A stretch of DNA of 64,000 nt, taken from the NCBI GenBank assembly GCA_964401335.1, contig CAYNYK010000002.1, positions 75,198 through 139,197 on the forward strand, in the 5' to 3' direction. The position numbers and the translations under genes are program-made. Source of the DNA: JAAYCU01 sp964401335 (lineage in GTDB: Bacteria; Planctomycetota; Phycisphaerae; UBA1845; PWPN01). This document shows positions 51,998 to 60,808 of the stretch, piece after piece. Positions within the stretch are counted from its first letter, which is position 1; every line of letters starts with the position of its first letter. The notes below the pieces were generated by a model. It was not told the origin of the DNA. It saw only the letters and a program-made list of their open reading frames with translations, and searched no databases.

Positions 51998-53119
51998 TTA
52001 ACGGGGCCCACCTCGGCCGGGCGGAGCCAGTCCGGCGTCGGCCGGGGACACGAAACGGTAAATGCCACGATTTTCCTCGGCGATCCGCTTGAGTATGGGT
52101 TCACCGATATTTTCAAAAAAGGCGATGGTATGGACCACGACCCGGGCACCGGGATTGGCGGCCCGGATGACCTCGCAAGCACTTTCGTCGAAAAGCCCGT
52201 CGGACAGCAGCCAGATCGCATCGGGCTGGAGCGACAAAGCCAACAACATCGCGGAGCGCGGGTCCGTGCCGCCGGAGGGCAGGGCGCTCTGATTAACCCA
52301 TTCGATCAGGTTGCGCTTGTTGGGCTCGGTGGCCTTGACGGGTTTGTCGCCGGGCATGGGTCGATGCTGGTCATTAAAAAAGATAATGAAAAACTTCTTT
52401 TCCCGATCGAGGGCGGTCAGCGAGCGGATCAATTCATCAGTCGCCGCCCGTATCTTGTCGCCGGTCATGCTCCCGGAATAATCCACAACATAGACAAAGG
52501 TACTACCTCGGGCGGTAATGCCGAAGAAGCTGGCCGTCCCCCCGCCTTCTCCGCCGCCGCTGCCGGCAAACGCCGACCAGTCGGTCGTGGACTGAGCGGA
52601 TGAGTCACCCATCATCAGATCAACGCCCAGCAGTTTTTCGCCGGCCGATGCCTCAAGAGAACCCAGACTGAGTTCGAGAATCGGCTCGGCCACGGCGGCT
52701 TGCCGATCATCGGCCAAAGCCAACTCCGGCCTTTCCGCCTGAAAACCGGAAAGATCGGCTCGGCCGGTCTCGATGTTCGTCCCCGGCGGCTCGATAACGA
52801 TGCCCACTTCTTTCTCGCCGCCCCCCATGCCCAGACCGGAAAACCAGGTGGCTCCCGCAAACAAGGTCAGCAACAGAATATGAAAAGCCAAGGATGCGGA
52901 CCAGCCAATGGTAGTGGCCACGCGATGCGGGCGTTCGGGGTACTCGATAGTGGCAAGGCCTTCGCCCGCCGCCGGTTGAATCGTTGATCCACAACCCGGG
53001 CATTTGACCGGCATACCGACAAATCGGTCGGCCAGCCGGATGGCCTTACCGCACTGTCGGCAGTGGCGGCGGAGTGGACGCGGCGGTTCGTTGCCGGTTG
53101 ATTGAGGTTGGGCGGCCAT
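51998..53119 (-). CDS. Membrane-anchored vWA-domain protein with N-terminal zinc ribbon
   Basis: 373 aa from the ATG at 53119, with GGGG upstream; an in-frame ATG six codons earlier is less likely. N-terminal cytoplasmic zinc ribbon CRQCGKAIRLADRFVGMPVKCPGCG, a membrane segment at about 75-97 (SASLAFHILLLTLFAGATWF), a Gly/Ser-rich linker, and a C-terminal von Willebrand A domain (about 200-360) with an intact MIDAS: DYSGSM, a downstream threonine and SGGTDP. MIDAS domains bind protein ligands through a metal ion. First gene of the seven-gene operon; no promoter was identified. Confidence 0.88.
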   Translation of the reverse strand: MAAQPQSTGNEPPRPLRRHCRQCGKAIRLADRFVGMPVKCPGCGSTIQPAAGEGLATIEYPERPHRVATTIGWSASLAFHILLLTLFAGATWFSGLGMGGGEKEVGIVIEPPGTNIETGRADLSGFQAERPELALADDRQAAVAEPILELSLGSLEASAGEKLLGVDLMMGDSSAQSTTDWSAFAGSGGGEGGGTASFFGITARGSTFVYVVDYSGSMTGDKIRAATDELIRSLTALDREKKFFIIFFNDQHRPMPGDKPVKATEPNKRNLIEWVNQSALPSGGTDPRSAMLLALSLQPDAIWLLSDGLFDESACEVIRAANPGARVVVHTIAFFENIGEPILKRIAEENRGIYRFVSPADAGLAPPGRGGPR

Positions 53120-53477
53120 GATGATATCCCCTATCACCCAATGTATTTATCGACGGCACCGGATTTCGGCAAGTATTGACCTATATCTTATACCCCGCAT
53201 CTTTCGAGTCATAGATATCCGGCCTATCCAAACCGGCCTTTATGCGCCGGCGTCATTCGGACCGATTGTTTGAGGCGGCAGGCCGCGCAGTGCTGAGCTC
53301 AGGCAGGTTGGCCTGGAGTGATTTAACTTCCCTACGTCCATTATTATATCCTTCTCCTTGTTAAACTCAACAAACTTCATATCATTTCTCGCGGTGATTT
53401 GTCTCATGGAGTCACGGGAGCCGAGCGATTCAACGGACCCCGGCGGAGGCGTGTTGGCCATAAGAAGGAGGAATACT

Positions 53478-53864
53478 GTGAAAATTTCGTTATCCAAAGT
53501 GGCGTGGTTCTCGTTACTATCCTTGGCCTTGCTGGCGGCAGGTTGCGCCCGCCCGCGCTATGTCCATGCCGTCTTTTTCAGCTTCAAGGAGGGTACGCCG
53601 CCCTGCGAAATGGATGCGCTGGCCGCCGACAGCATCGAGCACCTGTCGAAAATCCCCTCCGTGAGGAGGATCGAAAGTGGGCGGCGCGACGAGCGGGCCG
53701 TCCGGGATGTTAATGTGACCGACTATGATATCGGTTTGGTGGTCTACTTTGACGACAAGGCCGGCTACGACGAGTATGAAAAGCACCCCATCCACGAGGA
53801 GTATGTGCAAAAGTATCGGTCAAGCTGGGCCAAAGTACGCGTGTTTGATTTCGTGGCGAAGTAG
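53478..53864 (+). CDS. Dabb-domain lipoprotein
   Basis: 128 aa from a GTG with an ideal AAGGAGG site; the frame is open upstream but has no ribosome binding site there. Lipobox LLAAGC near residue 22. The remainder is a stress-responsive A/B barrel (Dabb): YVHAVFFSFKEGTP..., RDVNVTDYDIGLVVYFDDKAGYDEYEKHPIHEEYVQKY. Dabb proteins are small ferredoxin-like dimers of varied roles; exported, lipid-anchored versions are common in planctomycetes. Convergent with the glycosidase-like gene. Confidence 0.88.
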   Translation: MKISLSKVAWFSLLSLALLAAGCARPRYVHAVFFSFKEGTPPCEMDALAADSIEHLSKIPSVRRIESGRRDERAVRDVNVTDYDIGLVVYFDDKAGYDEYEKHPIHEEYVQKYRSSWAKVRVFDFVAK

Positions 53865-53876
53865 CCGTCACAAAGC

Positions 53877-56732
53877 CTACAGCGGATCGCCCTGACAGAT
53901 AAGCGTAACCCGGGCCCGGACGGCGAGGTCGGTCGGCCCGTCGCAGGTAAAGATGATCGGGTTGGCGCCCGGTTGAACCTGCGGCGGATCACCTTGCGGC
54001 TGAATCTCCGCGACCAATTCGCCGGCCGCGTTGTACAGCTTGCAGTCCGTCGGCGAGGCGTATTCCAGATAGCCGCCGGTTTCCATCTCGACCGGGAAGG
54101 TGATTTTCTTTCCGCCAATGGTCAACGCGGGGTTCTTGATCTTGATCTTCACCAAGGGCATGGCCTTGATCGGGCTGAGGTAACAGGCCACTTGCCCATC
54201 CGTCGGCAGATTGTTGTACCAGAGCGAAAGCGTTTTCAGGTTCGCGTAATCGACATTCTCCCGGAGGCTGGCGTAGGGGCCGCCATAAGGCCATTGATAG
54301 TCGGCGTAGCGATCGCCCTCCATCTCGATGAGCTCGAAATAACGCCAACCGGTAAAATCCACGTTCACGTAATGGTCTCCGATGCCGCGGGTGGTGAACT
54401 CCTCCGGACTACGAACTTGCACGTTAAGCACCTCGCCGCGCCCGTCGCCGTGGACCCAGACACCCAAGGCTTGCTTTTCCTTAATGTTGACCAGCGGATC
54501 GAAGGTGAGGCCCGCCTTGGCCCAGGCCGCCGTGGGTTTCACCTTCGCTTCGTTGGCGGCGGTGAACAGGCCGCTGCCTGAACCCGTCTTGACCTGTTCG
54601 GTGCTGCGTTGCAGATCGCTGTTGACGCCCAGCACGTTTCCACGATCGGCGAAACGGGACGGTTCAGCAAAATCCGTGAGGACAATATTCGTTTCCGCGT
54701 CATAGGGGCCGGCCGAATAAAGGGCCTCGATGCGAATTTTAGGGGGTTGGGCGGCGTAAGTATTATTGATTGACCAAGCGTCACTCCAACCATCGATACC
54801 CTGGACCTTGTGCTTGATAACCTCGACAGGTCGCAAACGCCATGCGCCGTCGTCCTGCTGTTGCAGGGTAAATTCGCGTCTGGGCTCGGCCAGTTTGGCC
54901 TTGATCGAGGCGTCAAAATAATTCTTGTGACGAAGGGTCTCGTATTGACGCATGATCCCGGAAAGTCGCCGCACCGCGGCGTTTGTTTTGATCTTGGCCG
55001 GATCTACTCCCATGATCGACAAGCCGACATCCGTGCCGATGCACTTGCCGCACAGATATTCGATGTCATCGCTGAAAGTCGGCTCGTCCTGTATATTCTC
55101 GAAGGTCTTGAACGCCCACCAGCCCAGGTGACCGGGCATGAACTGACGTTTCAGAGCGGCGTTGGCTTGGCAGTGCATATCGACGAAACGCTTGTGCCCG
55201 CGATTCGGATGGTCCCAGGCCCCCATGCGTGAGCGCACATACCACAGGTGATGATGGAAGGTGCTCATTTCGAAGACGGCCGGTTTTTTCAGCCGCTTGC
55301 AGATCTCGAAAACAAATTTGGAACCGTAATGCCAACCATTTTCCCCTCCGCCAACGATGTCTTCGCCATCGAGGGCGTCGAGGTAGATCATGTCGAATCC
55401 GCAGGTGTTGTAGGCCTCGGCCGTGCAGGCCGCCACTTCAGCGTACAAGGTTGAATCACCGTCAGGTACGAAGAGTCCGAAACACTCCTTGAGGTGATGG
55501 ACCTTGGCCCCGGCGGCATGCGCGGCGGGCGTGGTGCCCCATGCCCCGCGCTGGCATTGGTTGAACGCATAGGGCGGGGTTTTCGATAGACCGCTGTAGG
55601 TAATCAATTCGTTATCAATTTGGACGGTCACGCTGTTGCGAATAAAGAAATCGGTCACCGTGGACATGTTCTCAGTGGATTCGAGCACCCGGACGGTGGC
55701 TTCCTTTTCGTCCAGCGGCAGTTCCAGAGTGAACGTAGCGTCCTTGGCCAGTCGCGGGTCGGGCACGGGCGTGACCCATTTCGAGCGTTTGTCGATAAAG
55801 AAAGCGTAGGTGTGCAGACCGGCGGCAATGCCGGCAGCGTGCAGTCGATCGATCACCGCCCGCAGGCTGTCCAGCCCGCGCGGATAAGTCTTCGGGTTCG
55901 GCACAATGTCACCGAAGCGGAAGGATACGCCACCGTGAAAATCGATCTGGTTGATACCCAGTTCCTTGGCCAGGCTTATCCATTCGTCTACGGTCTCCTC
56001 GGACATATCCCCAAAATTGAACAGATACGATCCGCGATTGATCGGCGCGTCGAGGGCCCAGGGCCCGCCGAGTTGCGTTTGCGGCAGTTCCGGCGCGGCC
56101 TCGATGCTTTCTTTCATCACCACCCGAAGCATTTCCGAGGAGCAGGTAAGCAAAGCGACCTTCGCCCCACGAAAACCAAAACGTGGGTAGCAGAACGCCC
56201 GTAGCCGCTGACTTGGCGAAGGGATTTCATGGACGTTGGTTTGCAGGTTGAGGGCCAGGGCACAGGCCGCGAATGATTCGTCCGGCGTTCCCTTGAGAGT
56301 CAGCGGAATATCGACCAGGGTGAAGCACTCGACCTGCTCACCTTCAAGGGAAACCACCTCGACGGTGAAATAGCGTTTCTCCGCGACGGGCTTGAGGACG
56401 GCGACGGCCGGGGTATGATCGAATTCCACCTTGACGCGATCCCCATCAGGAGTGACTTTGCAGGCCGGACGCTCCTGGCCGCCGATCTTGACCGACGCGA
56501 ACGGGGTACCGGGGTGGGCATAATCCGTACCGGTTTTCTTGTCGAGCCAATGGAGATTGCGCCCATCGGCGCCAACCTCCCAGCGGGCGAATTCGTTTTC
56601 CAGGGATACCGCCACGGCCGGAGCCGATTCCGCCCGCAGGACGGGCACGCCACATATCAGGGAAATGAAGATGCCCGTAACAATCATCAAGAAACACACG
56701 TCATTTCGTTTGGCGATAAGGCCCTGCCGCAT
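53877..56732 (-). CDS. Large exported TIM-barrel glycoside hydrolase-like protein
   Basis: 951 aa; GGGAGG eight bases before the ATG. Signal peptide at about 1-34. An N-terminal beta-sandwich (45-210) precedes a barrel with elements such as ELGINQIDFHGGVSFRFGDIVPNPKTYPRGLDSLRAVIDRLHAAGIAAGLHTYAFF, CGFDMIYLDALDGEDIVGGG and KKPAVFEMSTFHHHLWYVRSRMG; D/E residues at strand ends (YLDALDGED, FEMS) are candidate catalytic residues. The C-terminal 250 residues look like carbohydrate-binding beta domains. The family is not one I can name (it resembles GH-D clan or a polysaccharide-lyase-related barrel). Extracellular or periplasmic polysaccharide breakdown is likely. Confidence 0.7.
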   Translation of the reverse strand: MRQGLIAKRNDVCFLMIVTGIFISLICGVPVLRAESAPAVAVSLENEFARWEVGADGRNLHWLDKKTGTDYAHPGTPFASVKIGGQERPACKVTPDGDRVKVEFDHTPAVAVLKPVAEKRYFTVEVVSLEGEQVECFTLVDIPLTLKGTPDESFAACALALNLQTNVHEIPSPSQRLRAFCYPRFGFRGAKVALLTCSSEMLRVVMKESIEAAPELPQTQLGGPWALDAPINRGSYLFNFGDMSEETVDEWISLAKELGINQIDFHGGVSFRFGDIVPNPKTYPRGLDSLRAVIDRLHAAGIAAGLHTYAFFIDKRSKWVTPVPDPRLAKDATFTLELPLDEKEATVRVLESTENMSTVTDFFIRNSVTVQIDNELITYSGLSKTPPYAFNQCQRGAWGTTPAAHAAGAKVHHLKECFGLFVPDGDSTLYAEVAACTAEAYNTCGFDMIYLDALDGEDIVGGGENGWHYGSKFVFEICKRLKKPAVFEMSTFHHHLWYVRSRMGAWDHPNRGHKRFVDMHCQANAALKRQFMPGHLGWWAFKTFENIQDEPTFSDDIEYLCGKCIGTDVGLSIMGVDPAKIKTNAAVRRLSGIMRQYETLRHKNYFDASIKAKLAEPRREFTLQQQDDGAWRLRPVEVIKHKVQGIDGWSDAWSINNTYAAQPPKIRIEALYSAGPYDAETNIVLTDFAEPSRFADRGNVLGVNSDLQRSTEQVKTGSGSGLFTAANEAKVKPTAAWAKAGLTFDPLVNIKEKQALGVWVHGDGRGEVLNVQVRSPEEFTTRGIGDHYVNVDFTGWRYFELIEMEGDRYADYQWPYGGPYASLRENVDYANLKTLSLWYNNLPTDGQVACYLSPIKAMPLVKIKIKNPALTIGGKKITFPVEMETGGYLEYASPTDCKLYNAAGELVAEIQPQGDPPQVQPGANPIIFTCDGPTDLAVRARVTLICQGDPL

Positions 56733-57094
56733 GGGGATGCCTCCCTATCATAAGAAACAGAAAACGTATCCGATATTTTTCGGACACGCACCCGGCGCTG
56801 CCGTCGAGCCGCAGCCCATCACTTTATAGTGCCTATCCCCTTGCGCCTAGGGTGGATGATAAGCCATGGGGTACCGGCTAGCCAGGAGTCCGTGCATATT
56901 CCGGCCTTGTGCGATTATTGGATGTGCTTACACCGTCGCATGATCCGCCGGCCGGGTCCATTCATCACCAGCCAATGCAAGGCAGGTCCGGATGTCTTCC
57001 TCGGTAGGAGCGTCGCCCCAAGGACCACACGACGGGGATTGATTACTACGCCACATGCAAAAACCGAGCGGTATTGCGTCTCCTACAACGGCCT
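56733..57094. other. Spacer with a possible DUF433 remnant
   Basis: About 360 bases upstream of the glycosidase-like gene. On the minus strand, around 56928-57000, a frame reads APTEEDIRTCLALAGDEW, like the end of DUF433 antitoxin-type proteins (LTEEDIRACLAYA), but the preceding part of that domain is not recognisable. This may be a decayed gene. Otherwise no intact gene, RNA or repeat is seen. Confidence 0.3.
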
Positions 57095-58429
57095 TTATTC
57101 TTCCTCCCCTAAAAGCCACAAGGCGGCCGAGTGAACACATATCTGCTCCGGGAGATCGCGAGCAATATCCGGGAACAGCGTAACCAGATGCAGCTCCGCC
57201 TTGGGATGCTCGACGGCCGCGGATAGTAGAGCGCGGATTTCTCGCCGGCGGGTTTCGGGGTTGTCCAAGGCGGCACAGACTTGAATAATCTGCGGCATCT
57301 CGCCCGGCCGGCGCGCAAGGAAATCCACCTCGTACCCCTCGGTGGTCCGCACGTAGGTAACATCAAATCGTCGCCTCTCCAGTTCCACCCGAACCGCCGT
57401 TTCCAGCGCGTGCCCTCGATTCGCCCGCCCACTACGATCGAACACGGGGATCAGACCTTGATCTGCCGGGAATGCCTTGCGCGGGTTGACCATTCGCCGG
57501 CGTGCGGAAGACGCCTCCACCCATGCGGTACGAATCAGAAAGCAATCCTCAAGATACCCGACAAGATGGTGTACCGTGTCGCGGGAAATGGCGATTCCCT
57601 GCGCCTTGAGACCGGCGTAAAACTTCTCCACGCTGAACGATCCGCACGGGTTACCCAGTAGGTGCCGAACCAGCCAGCGGAGACCAGTGATATTCGTCAC
57701 CCCATGCCGCTCAACCACGTCCCGCAAAATCGCGATATCCACGTACTCGCTGAGCAATTGCGTACGCGTGAGCAAATCCAGCCCCTGCACTTCGGGAAAT
57801 CCGCCCGTGTCCAGATAATCCAATAGCAACTTCTCCAGCGCCGAACGCCGACGGGCGGTAAGGGGCTTGCCGGACCTGGGTATCTCATATCGGTGGTGGC
57901 GCAGATATTCCTCAAAACTAAACGGATGGATCACCACCTCCCAGGACCTCCCACGCATCGCCGTGGCCAACTCACGACTGAGCAGGGCCGCGGATGAGCC
58001 GCTCAGGAATACCTCCACCTGCTCCGTATCCAGCAACCGGCGAACAAACCGCTCCCATCCGGGAACGACCTGAATCTCGTCAAAGCACCAAGTTACCGTA
58101 TGACGCCCCCGCCATGTCGGAAACTGGCGGTAGTACTCCTCAATAAGTATGTGTAGATGACTTGCCTCCAAGCCGGCCAGACGCTCGTCCTCGAAATTGA
58201 GGTACGGCAAGCGCTCCTGGTTAATCCCGCGGTTCATCCGTTCGCGTCGAAGTTGATGCAGAAAGGTAGTCTTCCCCGAACGACGCATACCGATGACCGC
58301 GGTAGCCTTCCGAGGCAGGCTCACGACCCCATGTACACGCCGTTCGGTTCCGGCCGGCGGCGGAATGCTCAGCGAGTCGGCCAGCTTCTCCGTCAGATAT
58401 TGCCGATAGGATTGCAGGTTGGGTTCCAT
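57095..58429 (-). CDS. AAA_14/DUF4143 ATPase
   Basis: 444 aa. N-terminal P-loop ATPase: AVIGMRRSGKTTFLHQL (Walker A GMRRSGKT), VTWCFDEIQVVPGWERFVRRLLD (Walker B), VFLSGSSAALLSRELATAMRGR (sensor region). C-terminal DUF4143 part (VFDRSGRANRGHALETAVRVELERRRFDVTYVRTTEGYEVDFLARRPGEMPQIIQVCAALDNPETRRRE) resembles a nuclease-like Holliday junction resolvase fold with an ExDF motif (YEVDFL). Widespread in archaea and bacteria, often as isolated mobile-like genes; function unknown. Two palindromic sites lie just upstream (58442-58497), probably its operators. Confidence 0.88.
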   Translation of the reverse strand: MEPNLQSYRQYLTEKLADSLSIPPPAGTERRVHGVVSLPRKATAVIGMRRSGKTTFLHQLRRERMNRGINQERLPYLNFEDERLAGLEASHLHILIEEYYRQFPTWRGRHTVTWCFDEIQVVPGWERFVRRLLDTEQVEVFLSGSSAALLSRELATAMRGRSWEVVIHPFSFEEYLRHHRYEIPRSGKPLTARRRSALEKLLLDYLDTGGFPEVQGLDLLTRTQLLSEYVDIAILRDVVERHGVTNITGLRWLVRHLLGNPCGSFSVEKFYAGLKAQGIAISRDTVHHLVGYLEDCFLIRTAWVEASSARRRMVNPRKAFPADQGLIPVFDRSGRANRGHALETAVRVELERRRFDVTYVRTTEGYEVDFLARRPGEMPQIIQVCAALDNPETRRREIRALLSAAVEHPKAELHLVTLFPDIARDLPEQICVHSAALWLLGEEE

Positions 58430-58441
58430 AAGGCTTCCTAT

Positions 58442-58497
58442 TTTCGCCTTCCAGGAAGGTGAAAGTCAAGGCCATTTCGCCTTCTAAAAAGGAGAAA
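58442..58497 (-). promoter_or_regulatory. Paired palindromic operator-like sites upstream of the AAA_14 gene
   Basis: Two 23-bp inverted repeats of the form TTTCNCCTT-N5-AAGGNGAAA lie at 58442-58464 and 58475-58497, exactly 33 bp apart start to start (about three helical turns). Each has one mismatched arm position. On the minus strand a TTGACT (58469-58464) lies between them, with an AT-rich AAAATA region about 19 bases on; the nearer palindrome would cover the promoter. The sites begin 12 bases above the ATG. Repression by the adjacent gene product or an unlinked regulator is inferred. Confidence 0.6.
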
Positions 58498-58641
58498 TAG
58501 ATCAACCCGGCTTCTTTTTAAAATGAGCGAACGATCCTACGCAATCAATCCCGGCACGCCGGAGCGTGCAGCAGGCTGAATACGCCCAGAAGATCGAACG
58601 GCCAAGGGTGTCGGTATCGTGTTACCGTGGTTGTCTCAATT

Positions 58642-59655
58642 TCACTCTTTTCCCTTCGAGGCCTTTTCGATCAGCGGCTGCAATTCGACGGGGATGCCGC
58701 CTTTGGCTTTGGATTGATCGGCGGCGGACATGAAGGCGAAAAGTTCGATGGTTTCCGCCGGATCGAGGGGCGGACGGCCGGTCTTGAAGAACTTCACGAT
58801 TTCACGCAAAAGGCCGTCGTACGAGTCGGGCTCGCCGTGGTAGACACCCTCGCTGCCGAAGACGACAAAACCCGATTTCAAATTGCCTTTATTGGTCCCC
58901 TCGCTCCCGCCGCGAAAGACGCCCAGTCGGCCGTCCTTCCACTTGCCCACCACGACATCGGTATCCGCCCCGGCCGTGCGGGTCACGGAAACACAACCCG
59001 GCCCCATGAGCGCGTAAATCGTTTCGGCCGTGTGAATCCCGTACCAGTAAAGATCCGGATGATGCGGTTCACGATAGCAAGGTCCGAAAGCGATACAGCC
59101 GAGCACTTTGCCAACCTTGCCGCCGACGGCTTCGAGCATGTTCTTTGAATAGCGGTAGCTGGACGATGACCAGCAGGGCACCCCCGCCTCTTTCGCCAGC
59201 CGGAAGATAGAGATGGCGTCGGCCAGGTTGCCGGCGATCGGCTTGTCAATGAAAACGGGTTTACCCGCGGCAAAGACTTTCTTCGCCTGCTCCAGATGCG
59301 GACGGCCATCCACGCTGGTAATCAAAACACCGTCCACCTTCGCGCAAAGCTCCTCGATACTGTCGACAATTTCCATGCCGTATTTGTCGCGCAACTCATT
59401 CGTGTAATGCTCAACCCGCGAGGCCGACTCCTTGACATCCGGCGAGCCGCCGGGAAAGCCCGCCACAACCCGGCAGCCGCTGTCGTTTTTCGGATCGTTC
59501 AGCCAGTCGGTAAAGCGGATAACGTGCGAGGTGTCCAATCCAATCAGGCCCAGACGGATGACTCGGCCGCCCTGCGCGTCGGCGTGGATTGAGTTCACCG
59601 CGGCCGGGCAAAAAATCATCACCAACAAAACGACGGCAATTAAGCAACGTGTCAT
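58642..59655 (-). CDS. Exported Gfo/Idh/MocA-family oxidoreductase
   Basis: 337 aa with a signal peptide (CLIAVVLLVMIFCPAAVNSIHA). Rossmann domain VIRLGLIGLDTSHVIRFTDWL, with the second half GVLITSVDGRPHLEQAKKVFAAGKPVFIDKPIAGN; DKP is the family EKP-type motif with the conserved lysine. Usually these enzymes act on sugars with NAD(P); exported forms, common in planctomycetes, probably work in the periplasm with a pre-bound cofactor. AGGAT precedes the ATG. Neighbour to a carbohydrate-active gene at 53877. Confidence 0.88.
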   Translation of the reverse strand: MTRCLIAVVLLVMIFCPAAVNSIHADAQGGRVIRLGLIGLDTSHVIRFTDWLNDPKNDSGCRVVAGFPGGSPDVKESASRVEHYTNELRDKYGMEIVDSIEELCAKVDGVLITSVDGRPHLEQAKKVFAAGKPVFIDKPIAGNLADAISIFRLAKEAGVPCWSSSSYRYSKNMLEAVGGKVGKVLGCIAFGPCYREPHHPDLYWYGIHTAETIYALMGPGCVSVTRTAGADTDVVVGKWKDGRLGVFRGGSEGTNKGNLKSGFVVFGSEGVYHGEPDSYDGLLREIVKFFKTGRPPLDPAETIELFAFMSAADQSKAKGGIPVELQPLIEKASKGKE

Positions 59656-59820
59656 GACCTATCCTTTTTGAAATAAGGTATTAATGATTGATCCACTATC
59701 TCGACTCAGGCGAGTATCATACCCCTCAGTCGCGAGAATCGTCAAAACCGCGTCCTGCGACTCGCGACCCGGTAATTTTTCGGGTATGTTGGTTGAAGTC
59801 GATAACAAAGGAGAAACGAT

Positions 59821-60774
59821 ATGATGCGTGGTCACTACTTTGTTCCGGTATCGGTAACGGGAATCGTTGCGGCCTTAATCTGCGCTTCTTGTTCGCCCAT
59901 CCGGGTCAACCTGATCGATCAAGATAATTTCGCCACGATGACCAATAACCAGATGCCGGATAATCGTATCGGCTATCGCTTCCATGAACATGACCCGATG
60001 CCTCACGGCCCGATCCCGAGCAGTCTGGAGCAGGCCGGCGTGGACCCGGCCGCCGTGAACCGGCTCGAAAAAACCTTTGCCGCTCGACCGTACGTAACCC
60101 GGTACGTGAAAAACCTCGATAACCGCGAAGGGTGGGTGCCGCAGCAGTGGACGTTTTACCTCGCCCCCGTCGCGGACGGGATCGATCTTCTCCTGATCGT
60201 CGAAACGCGCAAAACAGGCTTGAACGAGTATTACGGCATTCAGCAGTGTTTTCGCATGAGTGGCGAGACCAACGATGTCTGGCGACACACGATGGCCAAG
60301 ACGCCGGCCTTCAGCGAATACGATTTGTGGGCGGAGCAGGAAAAAGCCAACCTGCCGAAAAGCAGCCTTAGTTATGTACTGCGCGGGGGTGTATGGGAAC
60401 CACTGCCGGCGAAAAAGGAGACGGTCGGGGCCCGCACGCCTCTCGGTGTCAAAATCGATGAAATGCTGACCGACAACCAACTTGAAAAAATGCCCCTGGT
60501 AGGCCCCTATAACGCGGAAATGGCCGCGCCCATCGATAGCGGCCTGGTTACACGGGTGAACCGGGACAAGACTTGGATTTGCGGACTTTACTGGGAACGG
60601 ACCTCGCATGTGACCAATCACCACCCCGCCGACTGCCTCCACAGCATCGTGAACATCGGCGGGTTGCCGCCGTACGGCAAGCGAGCCATCCGCGGAAAAA
60701 TCTACTGGTTCAAGGGCACGCTGGACGATCTGCTCCGACATTGGAAACGCGATTTCCCAAACGCTCCGTATTGA
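59821..60774 (+). CDS. Lipoprotein of unknown function
   Basis: 317 aa; AAAGGAG seven bases before the ATG. Signal ends in LICASCSP with the modified cysteine at about residue 24 (ICASC), so lipid-anchored. The rest is soluble with many aromatic residues (WVPQQWTFYLAPVADGIDLLLIVETRKTGLNEYYGIQQCFRMSG...). No family recognised. It precedes the SNF2 helicase gene by 34 bases on the same strand, but an envelope protein and a helicase are unlikely to share a job. Confidence 0.6.
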   Translation: MMRGHYFVPVSVTGIVAALICASCSPIRVNLIDQDNFATMTNNQMPDNRIGYRFHEHDPMPHGPIPSSLEQAGVDPAAVNRLEKTFAARPYVTRYVKNLDNREGWVPQQWTFYLAPVADGIDLLLIVETRKTGLNEYYGIQQCFRMSGETNDVWRHTMAKTPAFSEYDLWAEQEKANLPKSSLSYVLRGGVWEPLPAKKETVGARTPLGVKIDEMLTDNQLEKMPLVGPYNAEMAAPIDSGLVTRVNRDKTWICGLYWERTSHVTNHHPADCLHSIVNIGGLPPYGKRAIRGKIYWFKGTLDDLLRHWKRDFPNAPY

Positions 60775-60808
60775 CCGCATCGGTCCCTGTCCTGTTGGAC
60801 CGCCGAAA

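Noticed and set aside
53240..53497. 85-codon minus-strand frame upstream of the Dabb gene
   Set aside because: Overlaps the ribosome binding site and start of the well-supported Dabb lipoprotein gene; no domain.
56829..57134. 101-codon plus-strand frame antisense to the AAA_14 gene end
   Set aside because: No motif or ribosome binding site; overlaps the ATPase 3' end.
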